A stretch of 64,000 nt of DNA from an uncultured Pelagibacteraceae bacterium (GTDB lineage Bacteria > Pseudomonadota > Alphaproteobacteria > Pelagibacterales > Pelagibacteraceae), in NCBI GenBank assembly GCA_902551455.1, contig CACDDC010000002.1, positions 21,844-85,843 on the forward strand, in the 5' to 3' direction. Shown one piece after another: positions 28,448-37,066 of the stretch. The notes beneath the pieces are model-generated. The model did not search any database, was not told the DNA's origin, and saw only the letters and a list, made by a program, of their open reading frames with translations. The position numbers were made by a program, and so were the translations under genes. Every line of letters starts with the position of its first letter. The first letter of the stretch is position 1.

Positions 28448-28475
28448 ATATGGTTACTATTTCTTTTTTTTCAAG
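28448..28475 (-). promoter_or_regulatory. Heat-shock (RpoH-type) promoter of hsp20
   Basis: On the minus strand CTTGAA (28470-28475) is followed after 16 bases by CCATAT (28448-28453), resembling the sigma-32 -35 CTTGAA and -10 CCCCAT-T. Transcription would begin close to 28440, just where the first leader stem starts. Confidence 0.55.
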
Positions 28476-28481
28476 ATTAAG

Positions 28482-30560
28482 CTATTTGATTTTATTTGTA
28501 ATTTTTAAAGCAAACGCATAATCAAAAGCTATTTCCTCTATCGCACCATCTCGACCAGATTTTCCACCATGACCAGCATTCATTTCAGTTTTTAGTAAAA
28601 GAAGATTGTTATCTGTTTTAAAATCTCTTAACTTTGCAGTAAATTTTGCAGGCTCATCAAATAAAACTCTATTATCGCTTAAACTAGTTGTAATTAAAAT
28701 ATTGGGATAATCCATTTTTTTTATATTATTATACGGAGCATAAGAATAAATATAATTAAAATGCTCTTTGTTTTCTTTTGCATTTCCAAATTCATCAAAT
28801 TCTCCTACTGTTAAAGGTAATGAATGATCAAGGTTTGTAGTTAAAGAATCTACAAATGGAACTGCCATTATAATTCCTAAAAATAAATCGGGAGCTTGGT
28901 TAACTACAGCACCCATTAGCAAACCTCCTGCAGATCCACCCATTCCAATAATTTTTTTTTTAGATGTATATTTTTTATTAATTAAGTAGTTAGCTACATA
29001 TATATAATCTTCAAAAGTATTTTTTTTATTTAATAACTTGCCTTCTTTCCACCATTTCATCCCTCTTTCTAATCCACCCCTTATATGTGCTGTTACCCAA
29101 ATTATATCTCTATTAATTAAACTCAATCTTGTTGAGGAAAATGATGGTGACATTGAACTTCCATATGATCCATATCCATATAACAAAAGATTTGATGATC
29201 CATCTAATTTAGTATTTTTATGTCTAGTAATAGTAATTGGGACCATTCTTCCATCATGTGAAGGACACTCTAATCTTTCGACTATATAGTTATTTGAGTC
29301 ATGGCCAGATGGTATAACTTGTTCTTTAACTAGTTTTTTTTCTTTTGTCTTTAAATTATAAAGGTATGTTCTCCCAGGAGTTTTTGGTGATGAATAAGAT
29401 AAATAAATTAAATCAGTATTTTTATCTTTTTGAATTAATGAAACACTAGGAACAATGACTTTCTCATCTGCAAAAAACAATTCTTCTTCTTTTTTTGTTT
29501 TTAAATTTCGTACAAATAACTTTCCGAGAGCATCTGATGTTTCTGCTCTTATCACCCAATTATTTAAAAAAACTAATCCACCGATTAACACTTCATTTTT
29601 CGGTTGTATGTATGTTTCCCATATTTGATCTGATAAGTCCTTACATCTTTCAATTTTAAAATCTTCAGCATCTTCATTAGTATGATTATAAAAATAACCG
29701 TCCCAAGAGTTTACAGAATATATTATACCTTTTTTTCTTTTCTTAATTAGTTTTGGTGTTGGGTATTTTTCGTCTACACTAAAATAATATTGTTCAGAAG
29801 TATTATGGTCAGAAGTAACAATAAAAAAATATTTTTCATCTGAACTTAAACCTATTCCTACAGTAAAACCTTCATTTTCTTCCTCAAAAATTAATTCATC
29901 ATTTTTAGTTGAACTTCCAATTTTATGTCTGAATATTTTTCTTGGTCTGTGAAACTTATCTAATTTAGAATAAAAAATATATTTATCATCCAAACTAAAA
30001 TCTATACTTCCGCTAGTTTCTTCAATTTTTTCAGTAACTAATTTGTTTGATGAAATATCTCTTATGTAGATAGTATAGTATTCAGAACCCTTTAAATCTA
30101 AAGAATAACCTAAAAAGTTATCATTAAAACTAACCTCTAAATCTCCAACCCCAAAATATTCTGTACCTACTTTTTTTTTTTCTTTATCTCCATTCCATAT
30201 TTCTTCAGGTTCACTCAAACCAATTTTTTTTCTTAGTTTGATGGAGTAATTTCCTTCCACAGTTGTTTTTGTCCAATATTCATATTTTATATCTTTGTAA
30301 GGAAGTGATTCGTCATCTAGTTTTATTCTTTTTTTAATTTCATTAAACAATTTTTTTTGAATTTCTTTTGTATCTTTTAAATTATATTCTGTATAAGCAT
30401 TTTCTTCTTCTAGATATTTTTTCACCTCAGGCTTAAGTTTTGAACTATCTTTTAAAACTTCGAGTATATTTGATTGATGTATCCAGCTATAGTTATCCTC
30501 CCAAGTCACATTGTGACAAGTTTTTAGTTCAGGTTTTTTTAATAATTGTGGTATTTTCAT
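28482..30560 (-). CDS. ptrB: Prolyl oligopeptidase family protease (oligopeptidase B-like)
   Basis: A 692-residue S9 serine peptidase: an N-terminal seven-bladed propeller (about residues 70-410) and a C-terminal alpha/beta hydrolase. The nucleophile is in GMGGSAGGLLMGAV and the catalytic histidine in NAGHGGKSGRDG. LLLYGYGSYGSSMSPSFSS and AHIRGGLERGMKWW are typical of oligopeptidase B, which cuts peptides after basic residues. Length fits OpdB. It starts 19 bases from the divergent J-domain gene. Confidence 0.9.
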   Translation of the reverse strand: MKIPQLLKKPELKTCHNVTWEDNYSWIHQSNILEVLKDSSKLKPEVKKYLEEENAYTEYNLKDTKEIQKKLFNEIKKRIKLDDESLPYKDIKYEYWTKTTVEGNYSIKLRKKIGLSEPEEIWNGDKEKKKVGTEYFGVGDLEVSFNDNFLGYSLDLKGSEYYTIYIRDISSNKLVTEKIEETSGSIDFSLDDKYIFYSKLDKFHRPRKIFRHKIGSSTKNDELIFEEENEGFTVGIGLSSDEKYFFIVTSDHNTSEQYYFSVDEKYPTPKLIKKRKKGIIYSVNSWDGYFYNHTNEDAEDFKIERCKDLSDQIWETYIQPKNEVLIGGLVFLNNWVIRAETSDALGKLFVRNLKTKKEEELFFADEKVIVPSVSLIQKDKNTDLIYLSYSSPKTPGRTYLYNLKTKEKKLVKEQVIPSGHDSNNYIVERLECPSHDGRMVPITITRHKNTKLDGSSNLLLYGYGSYGSSMSPSFSSTRLSLINRDIIWVTAHIRGGLERGMKWWKEGKLLNKKNTFEDYIYVANYLINKKYTSKKKIIGMGGSAGGLLMGAVVNQAPDLFLGIIMAVPFVDSLTTNLDHSLPLTVGEFDEFGNAKENKEHFNYIYSYAPYNNIKKMDYPNILITTSLSDNRVLFDEPAKFTAKLRDFKTDNNLLLLKTEMNAGHGGKSGRDGAIEEIAFDYAFALKITNKIK

Positions 30561-30578
30561 ATAATTATATTTTAATAC

Positions 30579-31094
30579 ATGAATATTTTTTTCTTATCAC
30601 TTATTATTTTTGTCATAGTCTATTTATTACTTAATTGGTTCGTTAGAACGTCAAGTAAAAAAATTTCGAATTTTATAAGAACGACTACTATTATTTTATC
30701 AATAATATTAGCCATAGTAATGATATATGCAGGTAGATTTTTGTTTTCTCTGCCATTTGTATTGATGGTATTGCCTTTAATTAAAACAAAAGCAGGACTG
30801 ACTTTACTTCAATTCTTTAGAATATGGAGCCTTTTGAGAATGCTAAAAAATTCTGGTAGATTTAATTTTAATAATTTCAATCAAAATTTAAATACTCAAT
30901 CTATTTCATTAGATGAGGCCTACAAAATCTTAAATTTAGATCCAAGTATTAAATATAAAAAGGAAGAAGTGTTAGATGCTTATAAAAAAATTATGAAAAA
31001 AATACATCCTGATGTTAGCCCAGAACTTACTCGATTAGCTGCTATTGTTAATGAAGCAAAAGATATAATATTAAAAAATAATAATTTAATCTAA
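30579..31094 (+). CDS. Membrane-anchored J-domain protein
   Basis: A 171-residue protein with an N-terminal helix, a second hydrophobic region near residues 38-65, and a C-terminal J-domain-like segment: SLDEAYKILNLDP, then IMKKIHPDVSPELTRLAAIV with the HPD motif that stimulates DnaK. The arrangement resembles Tim14/Pam18-like DnaJ proteins of alphaproteobacteria. The client process is unknown. It converges with the GT9 gene with a nine-base overlap. Confidence 0.8.
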   Translation: MNIFFLSLIIFVIVYLLLNWFVRTSSKKISNFIRTTTIILSIILAIVMIYAGRFLFSLPFVLMVLPLIKTKAGLTLLQFFRIWSLLRMLKNSGRFNFNNFNQNLNTQSISLDEAYKILNLDPSIKYKKEEVLDAYKKIMKKIHPDVSPELTRLAAIVNEAKDIILKNNNLI

Positions 31095-32045
31095 AATTTC
31101 ATTAAATTTAGAATAAATTTTTTCAGGATTTATTTTATCTTTTCCAAGAGTTCCATGTCTAACTTCAGTTTCACCATCAGGAATGATCGGATACATTTTT
31201 GGGCTATAACTTCCATAAAGCAAAGGAGTATCAGACATAAGTACTATAGTTGGAATCTCTAGTGCAGCAGATAGATGACTAAAGCTTGAGTCATTGCAAA
31301 TTGCAATTTGGCAATTTTTAATTATGGGCATTATTTCATCAATATTTTTTTTATCTAATGCGACACATTTTTCTTTTAAATCAGTAGACAAAATTTCATT
31401 TAAAATAAATTGTTCTTGTTCGCTACTACCTGTTGCTAGAAAAAATCTGCAATCATATTTTTCCAGAGCCATATGCATAAATATAATAAACTTTTCAGCT
31501 GGCACTCTTTTAGTTGGTCCTGAACCACCAATACCTAGAATTATGTTTTTTTGATTATTATTAATTTTATATTTCATTTTAAAATCTTGGACTAAGGATT
31601 TTTCTAACTTTATTAGTGGATTACTTTCTATATCAATATTTAATTCTTTTTGAATAAACATTGTTGCAAATTTGATTATATGTTGATTTTTTTTTTTAAA
31701 CAAAGGATACTGATATATTTTTTTAATTCCAGAAAGTTTACATATTAAATTAAATCTCAATGAAGAATTAAATATAAAAACTTTATCAAACTTATATTTT
31801 TTTAGTTCATTTACTAGACGCAATGAGCCAGCAAATCCATTATGACTACCATTCTCATTATCTCGATCTAATATAATAATTTTTTTAATATGCTTATTAT
31901 TATTTAATAAGATAGAAGCTTTGGTGTTTTCTTTAACTAAAATGCTAATAGGAACATTGAACTTTTTAGATATTGCTTCAATAAAAGGAATATAAATCAC
32001 CATATCCCCGATTCCCATCCGATTTTGTATTACTAATATTTCCAT
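31086..32045 (-). CDS. Glycosyltransferase family 9 (heptosyltransferase-like)
   Basis: A 319-residue GT-B glycosyltransferase of the ADP-heptose:LPS heptosyltransferase family. Recognisable parts are ILVIQNRMGIGDMVIYIPFI at the N terminus, a GIGGSGPTKRVPAEKF phosphate-binding stretch and NCQIAICNDSSFSHLSAALE near the C terminus. It would add a sugar to a surface glycan. It is divergent from the DapA-like gene. Confidence 0.83.
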   Translation of the reverse strand: MEILVIQNRMGIGDMVIYIPFIEAISKKFNVPISILVKENTKASILLNNNKHIKKIIILDRDNENGSHNGFAGSLRLVNELKKYKFDKVFIFNSSLRFNLICKLSGIKKIYQYPLFKKKNQHIIKFATMFIQKELNIDIESNPLIKLEKSLVQDFKMKYKINNNQKNIILGIGGSGPTKRVPAEKFIIFMHMALEKYDCRFFLATGSSEQEQFILNEILSTDLKEKCVALDKKNIDEIMPIIKNCQIAICNDSSFSHLSAALEIPTIVLMSDTPLLYGSYSPKMYPIIPDGETEVRHGTLGKDKINPEKIYSKFNEILD

Positions 32046-32092
32046 TTTTTTTAAATCTTTACTAAATTTTTTTTTTTATATAAGTTTTATTT

Positions 32093-32977
32093 ATGACTGA
32101 AATTAAAGGCATTTATGCGGCCTCTCTATCAGTATTAGATGAAAATTTATCGTTAAATGTTGATAAAACAATAAATCATGCTGAAAATTTAATAGATAAT
32201 GGTTGTCACGGAGTTGTATTTTTTGGAAGTACTGGACAATCACAATTGATTTCAGTCAGTGAAAAAATTCAATTAATAAATAATCTGTCAAAAAACAAAT
32301 ACAAAGATAAGTATATAATAGGCACTGGTCTAAATTCTTTAAGCGAAACAATTAACTTTATGAAGATTTCTTCCTCTTTAAATTTTAAAGATTTTTTAAT
32401 AATGCCTCCCGCTTACTATAAGTATGGTGACAAAGAAGTGATAAATTACTATTCTAAAATAATTGAACAAATAAATGATTGTAGAATAATATTATATAAT
32501 TTTCAAAAATTAAGTGGTTATAAATTTAGTAAAGATTGTGTAGAAAATTTAGTTAAAAAATTCCCAAAACAAGTAGTGGGCGTTAAAGATAGCTCGTATA
32601 ATTTATTTGAAGTTATAAAAATAAAAAATTTTTCTGTTTTAATAGGTTCCGAGGAAAAGCTTTTAAAAGGACTAGAGCTGGGTTGTGCAGGAATAATAAC
32701 AGCTACATGCAACGTTACGTCAGGTTTAGCGAGAAAGGTATATGAAGATTTTTATCAAAAAAAAAATCAAACAATTAATGAAAAATTATGCAAAGTAAGA
32801 AAAGTTTTTGAAAATTATAATCTTATTTCAGGTTTACATACTTTTATGTCGCAAAAAGATAAAATTTATGAAAATGTACTGCCCATACTTAGCTTATTAT
32901 CAGAAAATGATAAGAAAAAATTATTTGAAGATTTAAATAAATTAGATTTTAATATTAATAATTTAAAAATAACTTAA
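32093..32977 (+). CDS. DapA-family aldolase/lyase
   Basis: A 294-residue TIM-barrel of the dihydrodipicolinate synthase/N-acetylneuraminate lyase superfamily. The pyruvate-binding FFGSTGQSQLIS replaces the classic GTTGE motif, and the Schiff-base lysine is in VVGVKDSSYN. The usual YNVPxRT region reads YNFQKLSGYK, so it is unlikely to be the main DapA; a 2-keto-acid aldolase or a sugar-acid lyase is more probable. It abuts the cyclopropane synthase gene with no gap. Confidence 0.8.
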   Translation: MTEIKGIYAASLSVLDENLSLNVDKTINHAENLIDNGCHGVVFFGSTGQSQLISVSEKIQLINNLSKNKYKDKYIIGTGLNSLSETINFMKISSSLNFKDFLIMPPAYYKYGDKEVINYYSKIIEQINDCRIILYNFQKLSGYKFSKDCVENLVKKFPKQVVGVKDSSYNLFEVIKIKNFSVLIGSEEKLLKGLELGCAGIITATCNVTSGLARKVYEDFYQKKNQTINEKLCKVRKVFENYNLISGLHTFMSQKDKIYENVLPILSLLSENDKKKLFEDLNKLDFNINNLKIT

Positions 32978-34165
32978 ATGAACTTAGCTAGTTTTTTAAA
33001 AAATCTTTTTAAAGATGATGGATTTATTTTGGTAGATGCAAATTCCAAAGAACACATTGTTGGCAATCCTAAAAAAAAAAATCCAATCAAATTAAGATTA
33101 TTAGATAAATCTTTACATTATAAATTGCTATTGTTACCAGACTTGTATTTTGGCGAGGCTTATTCTGATGGGTCTCTAGTAATTGAAAACGGATCTCTAA
33201 CAGAGTTTTTAGAAATTGCATTTAAAAATATTGGAAGAAATGAAATTAATGCTTATTCAAAAATTATAAAAAAAATTAGAGGAAGTTATCGTTATTTAAC
33301 AAATTTCAATTTAATCTCTAAATCAAAAAGTAATGTTGCGCATCATTATGATATTTCTGAAAAACTTTACGATTTGTTTTTAGATAAAAATAGACAATAT
33401 TCATGTGCATATTTTAAAAATCACAACGACTCTCTAGAAAATGCCCAGAATAATAAGATTGAACATATAATTAAAAAATTAAACCCGAAACCTAATCAAA
33501 AAGTTTTAGACATTGGATCTGGATGGGGTTCACTGGCCATCGAAATTGCTAAAAAAACTAGATGTGAAGTTTTGGGAATAACACTTTCTGAAAACCAGTT
33601 AGAACATAGTATTAATAAAGTAAAAGAACTTAATCTTGAAAACCAAGTAAGATTTAAATTAATGGATTATAGAGAATTAAATGAAAAATTTGATAGAATA
33701 GTTAGTGTTGGCATGTTTGAACATGTAGGTAGAAAATTTTATAAGAAATATTTTAATTCTGTTTATAATCTTCTTAATGAAGATGGAGTCGCGCTAATTC
33801 ATACTATTGGGTCTATAGATGCTCCAAGAGATCCACATCCTTGGATTACAAAGTATATTTTTCCTGGCGGATATACACCGAGTTTAAGTGAAGTTGCTTT
33901 ACCAATAGAAAAATCAGGTTTAATAATTAATGATTTGGAAGTATTAAGAATGCATTACTCACACACCCTTAGACACTGGAAAGAAAGATTTTTAAGTAAT
34001 AAAGATAAAGTGTTAACAATGTTTGATGAAAAATTTTTTAGAATGTGGGAATTTTATCTAGTAGGTTGTGAAATGGCTTTTAAGTGGGGAGATCAGGTTG
34101 TATTTCAATTTCAATTAAGCAAGAAATTAATGTCTACACCAAATACAAGAGACTATATTTATTAA
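32978..34165 (+). CDS. cfa: Cyclopropane-fatty-acyl-phospholipid synthase family
   Basis: A 395-residue SAM-dependent enzyme. The N-terminal lid domain is followed by SNVAHHYDISEKLYDLFLD, RQYSCAYF, the SAM loop VLDIGSGWGSLAIEIA, and downstream MFEHVGRKFYKKYF and FPGGYTPSLSE. It would add a methylene group to unsaturated membrane acyl chains, though other lipid methyltransferases share this fold. It follows the DapA-like gene directly. Confidence 0.88.
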   Translation: MNLASFLKNLFKDDGFILVDANSKEHIVGNPKKKNPIKLRLLDKSLHYKLLLLPDLYFGEAYSDGSLVIENGSLTEFLEIAFKNIGRNEINAYSKIIKKIRGSYRYLTNFNLISKSKSNVAHHYDISEKLYDLFLDKNRQYSCAYFKNHNDSLENAQNNKIEHIIKKLNPKPNQKVLDIGSGWGSLAIEIAKKTRCEVLGITLSENQLEHSINKVKELNLENQVRFKLMDYRELNEKFDRIVSVGMFEHVGRKFYKKYFNSVYNLLNEDGVALIHTIGSIDAPRDPHPWITKYIFPGGYTPSLSEVALPIEKSGLIINDLEVLRMHYSHTLRHWKERFLSNKDKVLTMFDEKFFRMWEFYLVGCEMAFKWGDQVVFQFQLSKKLMSTPNTRDYIY

Positions 34166-34196
34166 TTATTTATTGATAAATCTATTTTGCTATTAA

Positions 34197-35366
34197 ATGA
34201 AAAAAAGAAAAAAAAAAGTTCTAAAAAAAAAAAAGAGAAAGTCTAATATAAAGACTTTAAAAAAAAGAAAATATAAAAAAAAAATAATTAAAAATAGAAA
34301 AAAAAGAAAAAAAAATACATTAATCAAATTTGAATCTAAGAAATTAAAAAATTTAAATAAAAAAAATCTAATATTAAAATTTGTAAGACTCCAAGAAAAA
34401 TTAATATCTAAACTTTCAATTAACATTAAATTTGATATTTTTTCTATAGATAGAGCGATACAAAATTTTTTCCAAGGGATAGATAAAAAAATAGAGGATT
34501 ACAAAGAAATTAAAATAGAAGAAAAAAAACGTTTGAAGATTGAGCAAATGGAAAAAATTAAAAGAAAGAAGGATGAAGAAGAAAAATACAACATAGAGAA
34601 AGAAAAACTACAGCTAAAATTAAAAGAAAAACAAATTAAGGAAGAGGAAAAAATAGAGAAAGAAAGAGCAAAAGATATAAAACTTTTTTTAAGGAAAGAG
34701 CAAGCAATTCTAAGAAAAGAGCAGGCTGAAAGACAAAAGAGGTTCTTACAAGAGTTAAAATTAGAGAAGCAAATAGAGAAATTTAGAATTAGAGAAGTTA
34801 AAGAATTAGAAAAACTTGAAAAAATTTCTCTCAAGGAACAGAGAGAGGATTATGCTGGACTTCAAGAGCGAATTGAAAAATTAAAGGATAAATACAGGTT
34901 AATTAGAGACCAAAAAATTAGAGAAAGAGTAGAAGCTCTTGGAGTTAAAACTTTTGAAGATGATGATAGAGAAAAACTTCTTCAAAGAGAAAAAGAATAT
35001 AATTTAGGAAGACAAAAAATAGAGTTTGCTCTTGAAAGTTTTTACAGAAGTGCATCTAGTCTAGTATTTCAATTAAATAAAAGACATTTAACAAGACATA
35101 TGTCGATATTTAGATGTATTGATAGAAGATTTGAAACAGGTGAAATTTTTATTAAATGGGATGAGTCATCTGATGACGAGTGGTTAATATTGATTTATAT
35201 AAAAGATAATTTACCGGATAAAGGAATAGTTATAGAAGATAAATGCAATCCAGAGAAAAATTTGTCACATGAATTTAATTCAAATGAAATATTTAGGGCA
35301 TCAGATCTTATGGTTGATTCTTTAACCCAACTACTTGCAAGAGAAAGATCAAAAAAAGCAAGCTAA
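34197..35366 (+). CDS. Lysine-rich coiled-coil protein of unknown function
   Basis: A 389-residue protein in three parts. Residues 1-60 are almost only lysine, arginine and asparagine (KKRKKKVLKKKKRKS). Residues about 90-250 form a long charged coiled coil of E/K/R heptads. Residues about 270-389 are globular, with ALESFYRSASSLVFQLNKRH and EIFIKWDESSDDEWLILIYI. I do not recognise the family. The basic tail suggests nucleic-acid or membrane binding. The minus strand of its 5' half also stays open, an artefact of A-rich composition. Confidence 0.75.
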   Translation: MKKRKKKVLKKKKRKSNIKTLKKRKYKKKIIKNRKKRKKNTLIKFESKKLKNLNKKNLILKFVRLQEKLISKLSINIKFDIFSIDRAIQNFFQGIDKKIEDYKEIKIEEKKRLKIEQMEKIKRKKDEEEKYNIEKEKLQLKLKEKQIKEEEKIEKERAKDIKLFLRKEQAILRKEQAERQKRFLQELKLEKQIEKFRIREVKELEKLEKISLKEQREDYAGLQERIEKLKDKYRLIRDQKIRERVEALGVKTFEDDDREKLLQREKEYNLGRQKIEFALESFYRSASSLVFQLNKRHLTRHMSIFRCIDRRFETGEIFIKWDESSDDEWLILIYIKDNLPDKGIVIEDKCNPEKNLSHEFNSNEIFRASDLMVDSLTQLLARERSKKAS

Positions 35367-35369
35367 TAA

Positions 35370-36788
35370 TTATCCATTAACAAAAATTGAAACTCCTCTT
35401 TGATTAATGTTTACATCGTAATTTTGTGTATCAGGAGGGAAAGCTCGCTGACTACAATCAAGACGATCACACTTTCTGCAAGAAACACCAATTTTAGACT
35501 CACTTTTTTCGTCATTTAGATTTAAACCATCAGCATATACAAAATCCTTAGCATATTTTATCTGACACCCAAGTCCAATTGAAAGCAAACCTTTTTCTTC
35601 TCCATATTTAGAAATTCCTTTTTCAACTGTTCTTGCTATACAAACATATTTTTCACCATCAGTCATTTTACTTACGGCTGCACTAATTTTACCTGGGTTA
35701 GAAAAAGCGCTATAAACATTCCATTTTGGGCAAGCTCCGCTTAATCTAGGTAACTCTATACCTGACAGTGAAAATCTTTTTGAAACATTTCCACTTCTAT
35801 CTACTCTTATCATATGCAATGGTATACCTCTTAATTTTGGATTAGGATTATTTAAGCAGGTGACCCTGTGACAAACTTGTTCAAAAGAAACAGCAAACGT
35901 TGATTGTAAAAGCTCGAGATCATATCTGTGTTTTTTTACACATTCATGAAAGAAAATTTCATAAGGCATTATTATTGCAGCTCCAGTATAATTTAGCAAC
36001 GCAACTTTTGATACTTTTCTACTTGTTTCTGAAGGAAAAGAAAAATCATCTAAGTATTCTTCGATGATTTCATCAGCCTCTAACTGAGCTACCAATGCAG
36101 CAGTAAACAATTTTTTTGTTTCAAGATTTAATAAGTCAGATAAATGAAATTCTTTTTTTTCTGGTAAAAAAATTTTAGAAAAAGGTTTATTTTCTTGTGG
36201 AAGAATATCTTTTACAATTATTTTATGATTTTCATTTAAATAGCTACAAAGAGATAAATATCTTGTTCTATTATTCATTTTAACTTTTTCATAAATCGAT
36301 GTTGCGAATTCTTCAAGTTTAGGAAAATAATTTTCAAATTTTTGAATAAAATCGGAAACAATTTCTCCTGGAAAAGTTGTTCTACCGTCATATATTTTTT
36401 TTTCAATATTTTGTCCAAGTTCATGTTCTTTATTTTTATGATCAATTCCTAGTTTTACTAATGCTTTAGCTATTTTAGGATTTAGCCTTACTATTTCCTG
36501 AACTTCATCTGATCTAATATCTAGGTCTTCCAATATAGATATTTTTACAACTTCTTGAGTTCTAGACTCTAGATCTGGGTCTGTTCTTTTTGTTAGATCT
36601 TCTTTTTGTAATTCTAATAAATCTTGAATTCTTAATAACAAATCCCCATCAGGCTTTCTTTGGTTGGATTCAATGAGAGATAGATATGCTGGTGTAATGC
36701 CTAACTCTTTGGCAAGGTTGATTGCCTTAATATTTTTGTTTTGTCTTTTTGCTCTAATTATCTGGCCATAATTGTATATTTTTCTCAT
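35370..36788 (-). CDS. XRE-family regulator with ImmA/IrrE-like and DUF2083 domains (RamB-like)
   Basis: A 472-residue regulator. The N-terminal HTH reads GITPAYLSLIESNQRKPDG. An IrrE-like core contains FHECVKKHRYDLELLQS, and the DUF2083 C terminus has GIPLHMIRVDRSGNVSKRF, LSGACPKWNVYSAFS and the cysteine motif CRKCDRLDCSQRAFPP. RamB/PrpC-like relatives control acetate and propionate metabolism, and RamB controls isocitrate lyase in Corynebacterium. Here it is divergent from aceA across 278 bases with phased GTTAAT repeats, so it probably regulates aceA and itself. Confidence 0.87.
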   Translation of the reverse strand: MRKIYNYGQIIRAKRQNKNIKAINLAKELGITPAYLSLIESNQRKPDGDLLLRIQDLLELQKEDLTKRTDPDLESRTQEVVKISILEDLDIRSDEVQEIVRLNPKIAKALVKLGIDHKNKEHELGQNIEKKIYDGRTTFPGEIVSDFIQKFENYFPKLEEFATSIYEKVKMNNRTRYLSLCSYLNENHKIIVKDILPQENKPFSKIFLPEKKEFHLSDLLNLETKKLFTAALVAQLEADEIIEEYLDDFSFPSETSRKVSKVALLNYTGAAIIMPYEIFFHECVKKHRYDLELLQSTFAVSFEQVCHRVTCLNNPNPKLRGIPLHMIRVDRSGNVSKRFSLSGIELPRLSGACPKWNVYSAFSNPGKISAAVSKMTDGEKYVCIARTVEKGISKYGEEKGLLSIGLGCQIKYAKDFVYADGLNLNDEKSESKIGVSCRKCDRLDCSQRAFPPDTQNYDVNINQRGVSIFVNG

Positions 36789-36800
36789 TTTTAACTGATA

Positions 36801-36889
36801 GTTAATAAATTGTTAATTTTTAGTTAATATTTTTATCAATTTATCATATAAAATCAATAAAAAACTTTACTTGTTAAAAATTTGTTAAT
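36801..36889. promoter_or_regulatory. Phased GTTAA repeats, candidate operator between regulator and aceA
   Basis: GTTAAT occurs at 36801, 36812 and 36823, then GTTAAA at 36873 and GTTAAT at 36884; spacing is 11 bases in each cluster, about one helical turn. The clusters lie upstream of the XRE regulator and of isocitrate lyase. The layout suggests cooperative binding by the divergent regulator. The inference is positional; chance in A+T-rich DNA cannot be excluded. Confidence 0.5.
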
Positions 36890-36900
36890 ATTTATTGGTC

Positions 36901-37014
36901 ATGAACTATTTAATAAATTCTGAAGATAAACAAAAACCTTCAAATTGTGTATCTTATCACGACGACATATGTTTTGCTGACAACGATACTAATGAAGAGG
37001 GTAATCAGGATTAG
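36901..37014 (+). CDS. Possible small ORF upstream of isocitrate lyase
   Basis: A 37-codon ORF (ATG 36901) with an acidic product beginning MNYLINSEDKQKPSNC and including two cysteines. It has no clear Shine-Dalgarno and lies between the GTTAAT clusters and aceA, 52 bases before the aceA start. The amino-acid mix is less A/T-driven than a random frame. It could be a leader peptide or a small protein; no family is recognised. Confidence 0.35.
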   Translation: MNYLINSEDKQKPSNCVSYHDDICFADNDTNEEGNQD

Positions 37015-37066
37015 TAGATAATTCATCTTCAAACTTCAATAGGTTAAATACGCCAGGGTAAAATTA

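Noticed and set aside
34193-34426. Phenylalanine/leucine-rich minus-strand ORF opposite the lysine-rich protein
   Set aside because: It is the complement of A-rich lysine codons; the composition alone explains the open frame.
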